From NCBI RefSeq assembly GCF_030730925.1, contig NZ_JAVAMB010000004.1, positions 1-64,000 on the forward strand: DNA of 64,000 nt, written 5' to 3'. Shown piece by piece: positions 18,524 to 27,323 of the stretch. The DNA comes from Flavobacterium sp. DG2-3 (GTDB taxonomy: Bacteria > Bacteroidota > Bacteroidia > Flavobacteriales > Flavobacteriaceae). The translations under genes and the position numbers were made by a program. The notes under the pieces were generated by a model, which worked only from the letters and a program-made list of their open reading frames with translations, did no database searches and had not been told where the DNA came from. Position 1 is the stretch's first letter. Every line of letters begins with the position of its first letter.

Positions 18524-19723
18524 ATGATAAAATTTATAGCAAAAAGCGCTTTTGTTGCAGCCTTTCTATTTTCTGCACCGTCCTATTCGACGGTAAATCG
18601 ATCAATGGAAAGTAATAGTTCAGAAGAAATTAATTACGCTGCAATAAAAACCGGAGCCGATAATTACGAAAAATATTTACCTCTTTTAAAAGATAAAAAA
18701 GTTGGAATTGTAACTAATCAGACTGGGATTTTAACCAATAAAACTCATGTGGTTGATTTTCTTTTGGAGAAAAAAATCGCAATTCAAACTATTTTTGCTC
18801 CCGAACACGGATTTAGAGGAACAGCCGATGCTGGAGAACATGTTGTAGACGGAAAAGATCCGAAAACGGGTTTGCCAATTATCTCGCTTTATGGTGACAA
18901 CAAAAAACCAAAACCAGCGCAGTTAGCTGGTCTTGACGTTATGATTTTTGACCTTCAGGATGTGGGCGCGCGATTCTACACCTACATTTCTTCGCTGCAT
19001 TATGTGATGGAAGCTTGTGCAGAAAATAATATTCCGCTTATCGTTTTAGATCGTCCAAATCCAAATGGTGCTATTGTAGACGGACCTCTTTTAGAAAAAG
19101 AATTTACAAGTTTTGTAGGCATGCACCCTATTCCGCTCCTTCACGGAATGACAATTGGTGAGTACGCGCAAATGGTAAATGGACAAAAATGGCTGAAAGA
19201 TGGCGCTCAATGCAAACTAACCGTTATTCCTTGTGTTGATTATAAAAGAACAATGCCATATAGTTTATTGGTAAAACCGTCTCCGAATTTGCCTAACGAC
19301 CAATCGATAAATCTATATGCGAGTTTATGCCTTTTTGAAGGAACAAACGTGAGTATGGGACGCGGAACCGAAAAGCAATTTCAAATTTATGGATCTCCTT
19401 ATTTAACTAAAACAAATTTCAGCTTTACGCCGAAACCAAATTTTGGGGCAAAAGATCCTTTATATAACGGGAAAGAATGTTTTGGCGAAGACTTAACAGC
19501 GTATCCAAAACTAAAACAGCTAGAATTAAAATGGCTGATTAAAGCCTACCAAAACACCAGCGACAAAACAAAATTCTTTAATGGATTTTTTACGAAACTG
19601 GCTGGAACAAAAAAATTACAGCAGCAAATTGAAAGCGGTGTTTCTGAAAGTGAGATCAGAAAAACATGGCAAAAAGACCTTGAAGCTTTCAAAAAAATGC
19701 GAAAACAGTATTTAATTTATTAG
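18524..19723 (+). CDS. namZ: Exo-beta-N-acetylmuramidase NamZ (DUF1343)
   Basis: 399 residues with a signal peptide (MIKFIAKSAFVAAFLFSAPSYS). All the DUF1343 blocks are present: VGIVTNQTGI, FAPEHGFRGTADAGEHV, DVMIFDLQDVGARFYTYISS, VLDRPNPNG...DGP, PSPNLPN and FEGTNVSMGRGTEKQFQ. Family knowledge: Bacillus NamZ (YbbC, GH171) removes MurNAc from the non-reducing end of peptidoglycan-derived chains, outside the cytoplasm. Following susCD and preceding murQ, it supplies free MurNAc for uptake. The 250 bases upstream contain the susD terminator, so a separate weak promoter is likely, though I could not identify one. Confidence 0.94.
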   Translation: MIKFIAKSAFVAAFLFSAPSYSTVNRSMESNSSEEINYAAIKTGADNYEKYLPLLKDKKVGIVTNQTGILTNKTHVVDFLLEKKIAIQTIFAPEHGFRGTADAGEHVVDGKDPKTGLPIISLYGDNKKPKPAQLAGLDVMIFDLQDVGARFYTYISSLHYVMEACAENNIPLIVLDRPNPNGAIVDGPLLEKEFTSFVGMHPIPLLHGMTIGEYAQMVNGQKWLKDGAQCKLTVIPCVDYKRTMPYSLLVKPSPNLPNDQSINLYASLCLFEGTNVSMGRGTEKQFQIYGSPYLTKTNFSFTPKPNFGAKDPLYNGKECFGEDLTAYPKLKQLELKWLIKAYQNTSDKTKFFNGFFTKLAGTKKLQQQIESGVSESEIRKTWQKDLEAFKKMRKQYLIY

Positions 19724-20079
19724 TTTTTTAAACACATAGAAACATAGAATTTCTATTTTCTGAAAAAAGAGTTTAGAAGAGAAACTCGTTTCTCCACACA
19801 TAGCTAGACGTTTCCAACTTTGTCAAAGTTTAAAACTTTGACAAAGTTTCACACAACAACTATGTGCATTAAGATAAGTGAAACGTCTTTTACACATTAC
19901 AAAAAACTATGTCTCTATGTGTTAAAAAAAGTACACATAGCTATGTGCATTAATGCAAGTGAAACGCCTTTTGCACACTACAAAAAGCTATGTCTCTATG
20001 TGTTTAAAAAAACATTCTGTATAAAAATATCAAAATTGTAAATCCAGAATATGGATTTCAAAAATCAAAAAAAAGAAAA
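19724..20079. repeat. Tandem repeats, family B, with a perfect hairpin
   Basis: The 356-base gap between namZ and murQ holds a 15-bp perfect stem (AACTTTGTCAAAGTT 19816-19830 / AACTTTGACAAAGTT 19834-19848) and two near-tandem copies of a unit of about 65 bases: CTATGTGCATTAA, AAGTGAAACG, a variable word, ACTATGTCTCTATGTGTT (19859-19923 and 19941-20004). A third copy is at 21056-21121 after murQ, and partial words (ACACATAG) occur around 19729. No gene: the 73-codon ORF at 19820-20041 is only the repeat read as protein. Confidence 0.75.
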
Positions 20080-20907
20080 ATGAAAAATAAAAATCCTGAA
20101 ACTGAACAAGAATCTTTGTACAAAGACTTGGATCAAATGAGCGTGAAAGAACTTCTTACCAACATTAATACAGAAGACAAAAAAGTTCCGCATATTATTG
20201 AAGAACAGATTCCTAAAATAGAAAAACTAGTTAAAGCCATTGTAAAAAAAATGCAGTTGGGCGGAAGATTATTTTATATCGGAGCAGGAACTTCTGGGCG
20301 AATCGGAATTTTGGATGCATCAGAATGTCCGCCTACTTTTGGCGTTTCGCATGATATGATTATCGGAATTATTGCAGGTGGAGACACTGCGATTAGAAAA
20401 GCGGTTGAAAACGCCGAAGACGATACCGAACAAGCTTGGAAAGATTTAGCCAAATTTGAAATTTCTAGCTTAGATATGATTATCGGAATTGCGGCTTCTG
20501 GAAACACGCCTTACGTTTTAGGTGCTCTTAAAAAAGCAAAAGAACACAATATCAAAACAGGAAGTATTTCTTGCATCAGCAACGGACTTATTGCACAAGA
20601 AGCAGATTATCCTATCGAACTAATTGTAGGCCCTGAATTCTTAACAGGAAGCACGAGAATGAAAGCAGGAACGGCTCAAAAATTGACTTTGAATATGATT
20701 TCTACTTCGGTAATGATCAAACTTGGGAAAGTAAAAGGCAACAAAATGGTTGATATGCAATTGTCTAATGAAAAATTAGTAAAACGCGCTATCAAAATGA
20801 TTATGGAAGAATTGGAAATTGAGCATGATCTAGCCGAAGAATTATTGCATAAACACAAAAGCGTGAGAGCTGTTTTAATGGCGCACAGCAAAAATCAGGA
20901 AAACTAA
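20080..20907 (+). CDS. murQ: N-acetylmuramic acid 6-phosphate etherase MurQ
   Basis: 275 residues, cytoplasmic, a SIS-domain enzyme close to the usual length of about 300. Key blocks: FYIGAGTSGRIGILDASECPPTFGV (its Glu corresponds to the catalytic acid of E. coli MurQ), GGDTAIRKAVENAED, IIGIAASGNTPYVLGAL and the signature EFLTGSTRMKAGTAQK. It cleaves the lactyl ether of MurNAc-6-P to give GlcNAc-6-P and D-lactate. The start is supported by the AAAAAAGAAAA stretch just before it and by the family's N-terminus. Its products feed NagA (39561-40682) and probably the dehydrogenase (9006-11921). The kinase that would make MurNAc-6-P is not in the window. Confidence 0.97.
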   Translation: MKNKNPETEQESLYKDLDQMSVKELLTNINTEDKKVPHIIEEQIPKIEKLVKAIVKKMQLGGRLFYIGAGTSGRIGILDASECPPTFGVSHDMIIGIIAGGDTAIRKAVENAEDDTEQAWKDLAKFEISSLDMIIGIAASGNTPYVLGALKKAKEHNIKTGSISCISNGLIAQEADYPIELIVGPEFLTGSTRMKAGTAQKLTLNMISTSVMIKLGKVKGNKMVDMQLSNEKLVKRAIKMIMEELEIEHDLAEELLHKHKSVRAVLMAHSKNQEN

Positions 20908-20987
20908 AAACCACATTATCAAAATCTTTTATAGATTTATACAAATTCAAAAGCTGGATAAATTCATTTTTTGGAGTTTTTAACACC

Positions 20988-21015
20988 GACCTGACAGAGT
21001 AAAATCCGTCAGGTC
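20988..21015. repeat. Short palindrome after murQ
   Basis: GACCTGAC (20988-20995) and GTCAGGTC (21008-21015) form an 8-bp stem with a 12-base loop. No T-run follows on either strand, so it is not a good intrinsic terminator; related CCTGACAGG/CCTAACAGG palindromes occur elsewhere (8066-8093). Confidence 0.5.
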
Positions 21016-21055
21016 AATTTAAAAAAGTCTCTTTATTTAAATTTAACATATAGCT

Positions 21056-21121
21056 AAACTATGTGCATTTAAATTAGTGAAACGCCTTTTTAAATTTGTA
21101 TAATCTATGTTTCTATGTGTT
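21056..21121 (+). repeat. Third copy of repeat family B
   Basis: CTATGTGCATTTAAATTAGTGAAACGCC..., ending in TTCTATGTGTT, matches the two copies at 19859-20004 in order of words. It lies between murQ and the symporter gene, so murQ is bracketed by this repeat family. Confidence 0.7.
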
Positions 21122-21186
21122 GAAAACAATTAAACCAAACAGATTTAGATAATTTATAAAAAACCAAAAAACTACCAAATTATAAA

Positions 21187-22695
21187 ATGACACCAAGTAC
21201 CATTCTTCTATTAATTATAATTTATTTCGGAACCTTATTTTATATCTCACACAGAGTGAGCAAAAAAGACAGTGGAAATGAAGCTTTCTTTACAGCCAAT
21301 AAAAATTCAAAATGGTATTTAGTTGCTTTCGGAATGATTGGAACAGCACTTTCAGGAGTGACTTTCATTTCGGTTCCTGGAGAAGTTGGCGCTGCCAGCG
21401 GAGAGCAATTCAAATATTTTCAGTTTGTTTTGGGTAATGCCTTAGGTTTTATCGTCATAACCAAATTATTATTGCCTCTGTATTATAGAATGAATCTGAC
21501 TTCTATTTATGGTTATATAGAACAGAGAATGGGCGTTTTTAGCTATAAAACAGCCGCTTCTATTTTCTTAATCAGCCGTACAATCAGCTCGGCTTTTAGA
21601 CTTTATTTGGTTGTCATTGTTTTACAGCGTTTTGTGTTTGACTTTTATAATATTCCGTTTGCTTTTACGGTTATGATTTCTTTACTATTAATTTTCTCTT
21701 ATACCTACAGAGGCGGATTAAAAACGATTATTATTACTGATACTTTACAGACTTTCTTTTTAGTTACTTCTGTTTTCTTAACGATTTACTTCATCTGCGA
21801 CCGAATGGATTTAGGTGCCATCACCGCTTTTGAAGAAGTAAAAAACAGTAATTATTCTAAGATATTTTTCTTCGATGATTTTATGGGAAGTAAGTTTCAT
21901 TTCGTCAAACAAATCTTAGGCGGAATGTTCGTAACTATAGCTATGACGGGATTAGATCAGGATTTAATGCAAAAAAACCTGAGCTGTAAAAACATTGGCG
22001 AAGCACAAAAAAACATGTTCACTTTTACAGGAATCTTTGTCATCATCAATATTTTCTTTTTGAGCGTTGGAGCGTTATTATACATCTACGCCAACAAAAA
22101 CGGAATCGCTGTTCCAACAGATTTAGTGACAGGGAAACCAAGAACCGATTTGTTATTTCCAGAAATTGCTTTAAATCACTTGGCGCTTGTTCCTGCAATT
22201 GTATTTTTATTGGGAATTATTGCGGCGACTTTTGCTACGACAGATTCAGCTTTAACAGCTTTAACCACTTCTTTCTGTGTTGACTTTTTAGGAATGGACA
22301 AAGCAGAAAACAGTCAAAAGAAAAACACCGTGAAGATTAGACATTTGGTACACATCAGTTTTTCCATTTTAGTCTTTTTTATCATCTTGATTTTTAATGC
22401 CATAAACGACAGTTCTGTTGTCGGCATGATCTTCAAAGTGGCTTCGTATACTTATGGTCCGTTATTAGGATTATACGCTTTTGGCTTATTCCAAAAATCA
22501 AGAAATGTAAATGACAAATTAGTGCCAATAATCTGTTTATTGTCTCCATTTTTCACTTATTTAATTAATGAAAATTCGAAAACGCTATTCGGAGGATATG
22601 TTTTTGACAATGAATTAATCGTATTAAACGGATTAATAACATATCTAGGATTATATATTACAAGCTCTAAAACGAGCGAAAAAATAAGCTTCTAA
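21187..22695 (+). CDS. Sodium:solute symporter (SSS family)
   Basis: 502 residues with about 13 hydrophobic membrane-spanning segments spread along the whole length and no signal peptide. SSS-family features: N-terminal TM followed by SKKDSGNEAFFTANKNSKWYLVAFGMIGTALSGVTFISVPG, a central RISRTISSAFRLYLV-type segment and GIIAATFATTDSALTALTTSFCVDF in TM8-9. Inner-membrane, sodium-driven. Between murQ and nagZ it most likely brings MurNAc, GlcNAc or a disaccharide into the cytoplasm, the role played by PTS MurP in enterobacteria and by MurT in Tannerella. As the SSS route does not phosphorylate its cargo, a kinase is needed elsewhere. Confidence 0.92.
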   Translation: MTPSTILLLIIIYFGTLFYISHRVSKKDSGNEAFFTANKNSKWYLVAFGMIGTALSGVTFISVPGEVGAASGEQFKYFQFVLGNALGFIVITKLLLPLYYRMNLTSIYGYIEQRMGVFSYKTAASIFLISRTISSAFRLYLVVIVLQRFVFDFYNIPFAFTVMISLLLIFSYTYRGGLKTIIITDTLQTFFLVTSVFLTIYFICDRMDLGAITAFEEVKNSNYSKIFFFDDFMGSKFHFVKQILGGMFVTIAMTGLDQDLMQKNLSCKNIGEAQKNMFTFTGIFVIINIFFLSVGALLYIYANKNGIAVPTDLVTGKPRTDLLFPEIALNHLALVPAIVFLLGIIAATFATTDSALTALTTSFCVDFLGMDKAENSQKKNTVKIRHLVHISFSILVFFIILIFNAINDSSVVGMIFKVASYTYGPLLGLYAFGLFQKSRNVNDKLVPIICLLSPFFTYLINENSKTLFGGYVFDNELIVLNGLITYLGLYITSSKTSEKISF

Positions 22696-22768
22696 TCCAG
22701 CTTATCAATATTGATGAATCAATTTGGGTTTAATAGTAAAACTCAAATTGATTTTTAAAAATAATTAT

Positions 22769-25762
22769 ATGAAAAATTCATTCCTAAAAATCAGTTTATA
22801 CGCCATTTTTATATTTTTAATAACCAATTGCGCTTCTAAAAAAAATACCGTAACCGATGCCAAAAAGGATCTTCCTGTAAAAGACACCGTTGTTTACGTT
22901 CAAAAAAATAGTGCCGAGAAAAAAACTTTCTTTAAAGATTCTGATAAAGAAACCGCTTGGGTTGACAGCATTTACAATAAAATGACAGTGCAGGAAAAAA
23001 TTGGCCAGCTGTTTATGGTTTCTGCTTATTCGAATAAAGATTCTGTACACGTTAATCAGATTAGCAAACTGATCGAAGATTATAAAATAGGAAACGTTAT
23101 TTTCTTTCAAGGCGGACCCGTTCGTCAAGCAAAATTGACCAATTTATATCAGTCTAAAGCAAAAGTGCCTTTAATGATCGGAATCGATGCCGAATGGGGA
23201 TTAGCCATGCGTTTAGACTCCACTTATCGTTATCCTTGGAATATGACTTTGGGCGCGATCCAGGATTTGAGTTTAATTGAAAAAGTGGGAAGAAATATGG
23301 CTGCCGAAAACAAAAGAATTGGCGTTCATTTCAACTTTGCTCCTGTTTTGGATATTAATACGAATCCTAAAAACCCAATTATCGGAAACCGTTCTTTTGG
23401 TGAAGATAAAGTAAATGTAACCGAAAAAGCTTTAGCCTTAATGAAAGGAATTCAAGGCAATGGCGTTTTCTGTACGGGGAAACATTTTCCAGGTCACGGC
23501 GATACTTCAACCGATTCGCATAAAGCTTTACCTACCGTTGATTTTTCTAAAGAAAGAATGGATTTGGTTGAATTATATCCGTACAAAAAATTATTTGATG
23601 AAGGTTTGGCTTCTGTTATGGTCGCGCACCTTAATATTCCGAGTTTAGAATCGCAGCCAAATTGCCCGTCATCGGCTTCTTATAATGTGGTGACGAATCT
23701 GCTTCAAAAAGAATTAGGTTTCAACGGATTGATTTTTACAGACGGTTTAGCGATGAAAGGCGCTGCCAATTTTAAAGGCCCAGGCGATTTGGAAATTGCC
23801 GTTCTTTTGGCTGGAAATGATATTTTGCTTTGTCCAGAAAATGTTCCTGTAGCTTTCCAGAAACTAGAAGTAGCTTACAACGAAAATGTAATTACTGAAG
23901 AAAGATTAGCACATTCGGTTAAAAAAATATTGCATTTCAAATACAAAGCAGGCTTAAATAAATACAAACCGATCGATTTAAATAATTTGGTTGAAGATTT
24001 AAATCCGACTCAAAATGATGCGCTTCATTATAAATTATACGAAAATGCGATTACGGTTTTAAAAAACGAAAAAGAAATTCTTCCGATAAAAGATTTAAGC
24101 GAAAAAATTGCATACATCAAATTGGGCGAAGATACCAACAGTACTTTCCTTTCTACCTTAAAAAAATATACCAATATTACAGAAGTGAAAGACACCAATT
24201 TGGATAGTTTAAATAAGGAATTGAGAAAATTTGACAAGGTTATTATCAGTTATCATAAAGTAAATAAAGCTTGGGAAAAACAAGAATTTACTTTAACCGA
24301 AATGCTTTGGCTGAAAGAAATTGCAAAACACAACGATGTAATTTTAGACATTTTTGCAAAACCGTATTCGCTATTATCGATCCAAGATTTTGATGATATT
24401 GAAGGATTGGTTGTTTCGTATCAAAACTCAGATATTAGCCAAGTGGTTTCGGCAGAATTGCTTTTTGGAGCCATCGCAGCCAAAGGAAAACTGCCTGTTT
24501 CTATAAATGATGCCTTTCATGTAAACGATGGTTTAACTACCGAAAAACTAAACCGACTTGCTTTTACAGCTCCAGAAAATGCTGGAATGAATCCTGCCGT
24601 TTTATCTAAAATAGATGCTGTCGCGCAAAAAGCAATTGACGGAAAAATGGCGCCAGGAATGCAGGTTTTGGTAGCGAGAAAAGGAAACGTAATTTTTCAG
24701 AAATCGTACGGAGCACAAACCTACGATAACGGAAAAAAAGTAACTGATTCTGATCTGTACGATGTGGCTTCGATTTCAAAAATGATTTCGACACTGCCAA
24801 ATGTGATGCAATTGTATGATAAAGAAAAAGTTACGCTAGACACCAAACTAAAAGATATGGTGCCATTTTTTGCCAAGACCAATAAAGAAAACATCACTTT
24901 CAAAGATTTATTAAACCATTACGCGGGACTTCAAGCTTGGATTCCGTTTTACAAAGCGACATTGGACAGCAACAATCAGCCTTCTGAAAAATATTATAGA
25001 AAAATAGCAGGTCCAGGTTTTACGACCAAAGTTGCCGAGAATCTTTATATAAGAAATGATTATCACGATACGATTATGAAAATCATTGCTGATAGTCCGA
25101 TTTCTCCAAAAAAAGAATACAAATACAGCGATTTTACTTTTATTATTTTAAAAGAATATTTAGAAAGAAAAACACATAAAAAGTTGGAAGATCTGAGCAA
25201 AGAAAACTTCTATAGCACATTAGGAATGACCAATACGCTTTATAATCCGCTGGACCGATTTGACAAAAGCAATATTGCACCAACTGAAATTGATAATTAT
25301 TTCAGACATCAAGTAATTCAAGGTTATGTGCATGACATGGCTGCCGCAATGGAAGGCGGAGTGGCAGGTCATGCCGGAATTTTTTCGAACAGTATGGATG
25401 TAGCCAAAATGATGCAACTGTTTTTACAAAAAGGAAATTACGGCGGTATTCAATATTTTTCTCCGCAAACTTTTGATTCTTTCAATACCTGCTATTACAA
25501 AAATGAAGGTGTTCTAAGAGGTTTAGGATTTGACAAAAGAGTTCACAAAGGCGGCCCAACCTGCGACTGCGTTTCTGAAGCAAGTTTCGGACACACTGGT
25601 TTTACAGGAAACATGGCTTGGGCAGATCCAGAAACCGAAATTGTGTATGTTTTTCTATCCAACAGAACATATCCTGAAGTGGTAAACGACGAAAATAAAT
25701 TAGCCAAAGGAAAAATCAGAGAAGAAATTCAGCAAATAATTCAAGATGCAATTGTAAAATAA
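22769..25762 (+). CDS. nagZ: NagZ (GH3)-AmiE-like bifunctional lipoprotein
   Basis: 997 residues from this start, chosen because it gives a clean lipoprotein signal (MKNSFLKISLYAIFIFLITNC); an upstream TTG is less likely. Residues about 65-400 are a GH3 NagZ: KHFPGHGDTSTDSH (the Asp-His acid/base dyad, about 238-251) and nucleophile D325 in FTDGLAMKG. Residues 400-600 are the GH3 alpha/beta sandwich. From about 630 there is a beta-lactamase/AmiE-type serine hydrolase: S668-I-S-K671, YSD, GYVHDMAAAM and FGHTGFTG. NagZ removes GlcNAc from GlcNAc-MurNAc(-peptide); the second domain would strip the stem peptide. In Bacillus the two activities are separate adjacent genes (nagZ, amiE). Periplasm-facing by its lipoprotein signal, unlike cytoplasmic NagZ of Gammaproteobacteria. 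Confidence 0.94.
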   Translation: MKNSFLKISLYAIFIFLITNCASKKNTVTDAKKDLPVKDTVVYVQKNSAEKKTFFKDSDKETAWVDSIYNKMTVQEKIGQLFMVSAYSNKDSVHVNQISKLIEDYKIGNVIFFQGGPVRQAKLTNLYQSKAKVPLMIGIDAEWGLAMRLDSTYRYPWNMTLGAIQDLSLIEKVGRNMAAENKRIGVHFNFAPVLDINTNPKNPIIGNRSFGEDKVNVTEKALALMKGIQGNGVFCTGKHFPGHGDTSTDSHKALPTVDFSKERMDLVELYPYKKLFDEGLASVMVAHLNIPSLESQPNCPSSASYNVVTNLLQKELGFNGLIFTDGLAMKGAANFKGPGDLEIAVLLAGNDILLCPENVPVAFQKLEVAYNENVITEERLAHSVKKILHFKYKAGLNKYKPIDLNNLVEDLNPTQNDALHYKLYENAITVLKNEKEILPIKDLSEKIAYIKLGEDTNSTFLSTLKKYTNITEVKDTNLDSLNKELRKFDKVIISYHKVNKAWEKQEFTLTEMLWLKEIAKHNDVILDIFAKPYSLLSIQDFDDIEGLVVSYQNSDISQVVSAELLFGAIAAKGKLPVSINDAFHVNDGLTTEKLNRLAFTAPENAGMNPAVLSKIDAVAQKAIDGKMAPGMQVLVARKGNVIFQKSYGAQTYDNGKKVTDSDLYDVASISKMISTLPNVMQLYDKEKVTLDTKLKDMVPFFAKTNKENITFKDLLNHYAGLQAWIPFYKATLDSNNQPSEKYYRKIAGPGFTTKVAENLYIRNDYHDTIMKIIADSPISPKKEYKYSDFTFIILKEYLERKTHKKLEDLSKENFYSTLGMTNTLYNPLDRFDKSNIAPTEIDNYFRHQVIQGYVHDMAAAMEGGVAGHAGIFSNSMDVAKMMQLFLQKGNYGGIQYFSPQTFDSFNTCYYKNEGVLRGLGFDKRVHKGGPTCDCVSEASFGHTGFTGNMAWADPETEIVYVFLSNRTYPEVVNDENKLAKGKIREEIQQIIQDAIVK

Positions 25763-25820
25763 TAGAATCTTTCTTCTTGCATCTTGCATCTCAAAAATCT
25801 AACATCTAAAATATTTAACC

Positions 25821-27092
25821 ATGACAAAAGAACGTTTAACCTCACTCGATGTCTTTAGAGGATTTACCATTTTCTTGATGACTATCGTCAACAATCCGGG
25901 AAGCTGGTCATCTATTTATCCGCCTTTAGAACACGCCGAATGGCATGGCTGCACGCCTACTGACTTAGTTTTCCCGTTTTTTGTTTTTATAATGGGAACA
26001 GCGATTCCGTTTGCAATGCCTGTAAAACATTTTGACGGAAGCGTTTTCAATAAAATCTTAGTCCGTTCCCTTCGAATTTTCTGCTTAGGATTGTTTTTAA
26101 GCGTTTTCAGCAGAATACATCTTTTTGGTTTAGAAGGAATTCCATTGTTAGGATTAAGATTGGTTATTGCCTTTGCAGTGGCGTATGCGCTCTTAGGAAA
26201 CTTCACCATGAAAGTGAAAACTATTCTTGCAGTAGGAATCTTTATAATACTAATTGGACTTTCATTTAGTGGATTAGAACATTTTGAAGACACTAGAATT
26301 CCTGGCGTTTTACAGCGAATTGCCATTGTGTATTTCTTTACTTCCATTTTGTATTTAAAAACCAATTTAAAAACACAGCTTTTAGTTTTAGCGACACTTT
26401 TAATCGGATATTGGCTTTTAATGGCTTTTGTTCCCGTTCCAGGATTTGGTCCTGCCAATTTCGATAAAGGAACCAATCTTGCAGCTTGGGTAGACGATAC
26501 TCTTTTAAACGGTCATTTATGGGCATCGTCTAAAACTTGGGATCCAGAAGGAATCTTGAGCACGCTGCCAGCCATTGGAACTGGAATTTTAGGAATGTAT
26601 ATCGGACAGCTTTTAAACTTATCGGTTACCAAAATAGAAATCGTAAAAAAGACGGCTATCACAGGAGTTGCGTTAGTAATTGGCGGTTTAATTTGGAACA
26701 TCTTCTTCCCTATCAACAAATCGCTTTGGACAAGTTCTTATGTTTTATACACAGCGGGAATTGCAACTATTTCATTGACACTTTTATACTACATAATCGA
26801 TATTAAAGGCTATAAAAAATGGACGAAATTATTCTTGATTTGGGGCGTAAATCCAATGATTGTGTTTTTCTTTTCTGGAGTAATTCCGAGAGTTTTGAGT
26901 TCGATAAAAGTCGCTGATCCAGAAAATGTTGGAGAAGAAATCGGTCTTCAAGCCTACATTTACGATCATGCAATTGTGCCTTGTTTTGAAAATCCGCTGA
27001 ATGCTTCGCTGGCTTATGCTTTGTCTTATGCGGTTTTCTGGTCGTTTATTTTATGGATTTTCTACAAAAAGAAACTGATTTTTAAAGTGTAA
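25821..27092 (+). CDS. NagX-like/DUF5009 membrane acyltransferase-related protein
   Basis: 423 residues with roughly 11-12 membrane segments. N-terminus RLTSLDVFRGFTIFLMTIVNNPGSW followed by H.EWHGCTPTDLVFPFFVFIMG is diagnostic of the DUF5009/HGSNAT-related family (heparan-alpha-glucosaminide N-acetyltransferase-like), which includes NagX of GlcNAc utilisation loci. Human HGSNAT acetylates glucosamine ends across a membrane; the activity of bacterial members is not settled and a transport role has been suggested. It is last in the right arm, 58 bases after the NagZ fusion, and probably handles amino-sugars released there. Confidence 0.85.
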   Translation: MTKERLTSLDVFRGFTIFLMTIVNNPGSWSSIYPPLEHAEWHGCTPTDLVFPFFVFIMGTAIPFAMPVKHFDGSVFNKILVRSLRIFCLGLFLSVFSRIHLFGLEGIPLLGLRLVIAFAVAYALLGNFTMKVKTILAVGIFIILIGLSFSGLEHFEDTRIPGVLQRIAIVYFFTSILYLKTNLKTQLLVLATLLIGYWLLMAFVPVPGFGPANFDKGTNLAAWVDDTLLNGHLWASSKTWDPEGILSTLPAIGTGILGMYIGQLLNLSVTKIEIVKKTAITGVALVIGGLIWNIFFPINKSLWTSSYVLYTAGIATISLTLLYYIIDIKGYKKWTKLFLIWGVNPMIVFFFSGVIPRVLSSIKVADPENVGEEIGLQAYIYDHAIVPCFENPLNASLAYALSYAVFWSFILWIFYKKKLIFKV

Positions 27093-27099
27093 TCTAATA

Positions 27100-27265
27100 T
27101 TCCGTAGGAATATCTCATCGGTAGAAAAATAATATATAGTTTTCCATTGTGTTCCGTAGGAACACCTGATTTTAGGAGCGCTATTTTATTAATCAAACGT
27201 TCCTAACGGAACGATAACCACAATTCCAAATTGTTCTACCAATGAAACATTCCTACGGAATGAAT
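27100..27265. repeat. Composite palindromic (REP-like) element
   Basis: Four short palindromes in order: ATTCCGTAGGAAT, GTTCCGTAGGAAC, CGTTCCTAACGGAACG and CATTCCTACGGAATG. Between them are the words ATCGGTAGAA (left) and TTCTACCAATGAAA (right) in inverted orientation, so the whole 165 bases can fold on itself. A very similar field is at 47145-47430. No gene in this gap apart from the regulatory palindromes at 27324-27408. Confidence 0.75.
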
Positions 27266-27323
27266 TGTTTCTGAAAAAAAATAATTTCAGCCGGACCTAC
27301 ATAATTGTTTGTTAGTTATGTTT

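Noticed and set aside
19820..20041. 73-codon ORF that looks like a protein with two internal repeats
   Set aside because: It is the family B DNA repeat read in frame; the third DNA copy at 21056-21121 is not open in the same way, and no start or promoter context supports it.
25916..26476. 186-codon minus-strand ORF inside the NagX-like gene
   Set aside because: Antisense shadow; the plus-strand frame has the family's N-terminal motifs and membrane segments.
27100..27265. Insertion sequence
   Set aside because: No transposase ORF and no target-site duplication could be seen; the element is a set of short palindromes.
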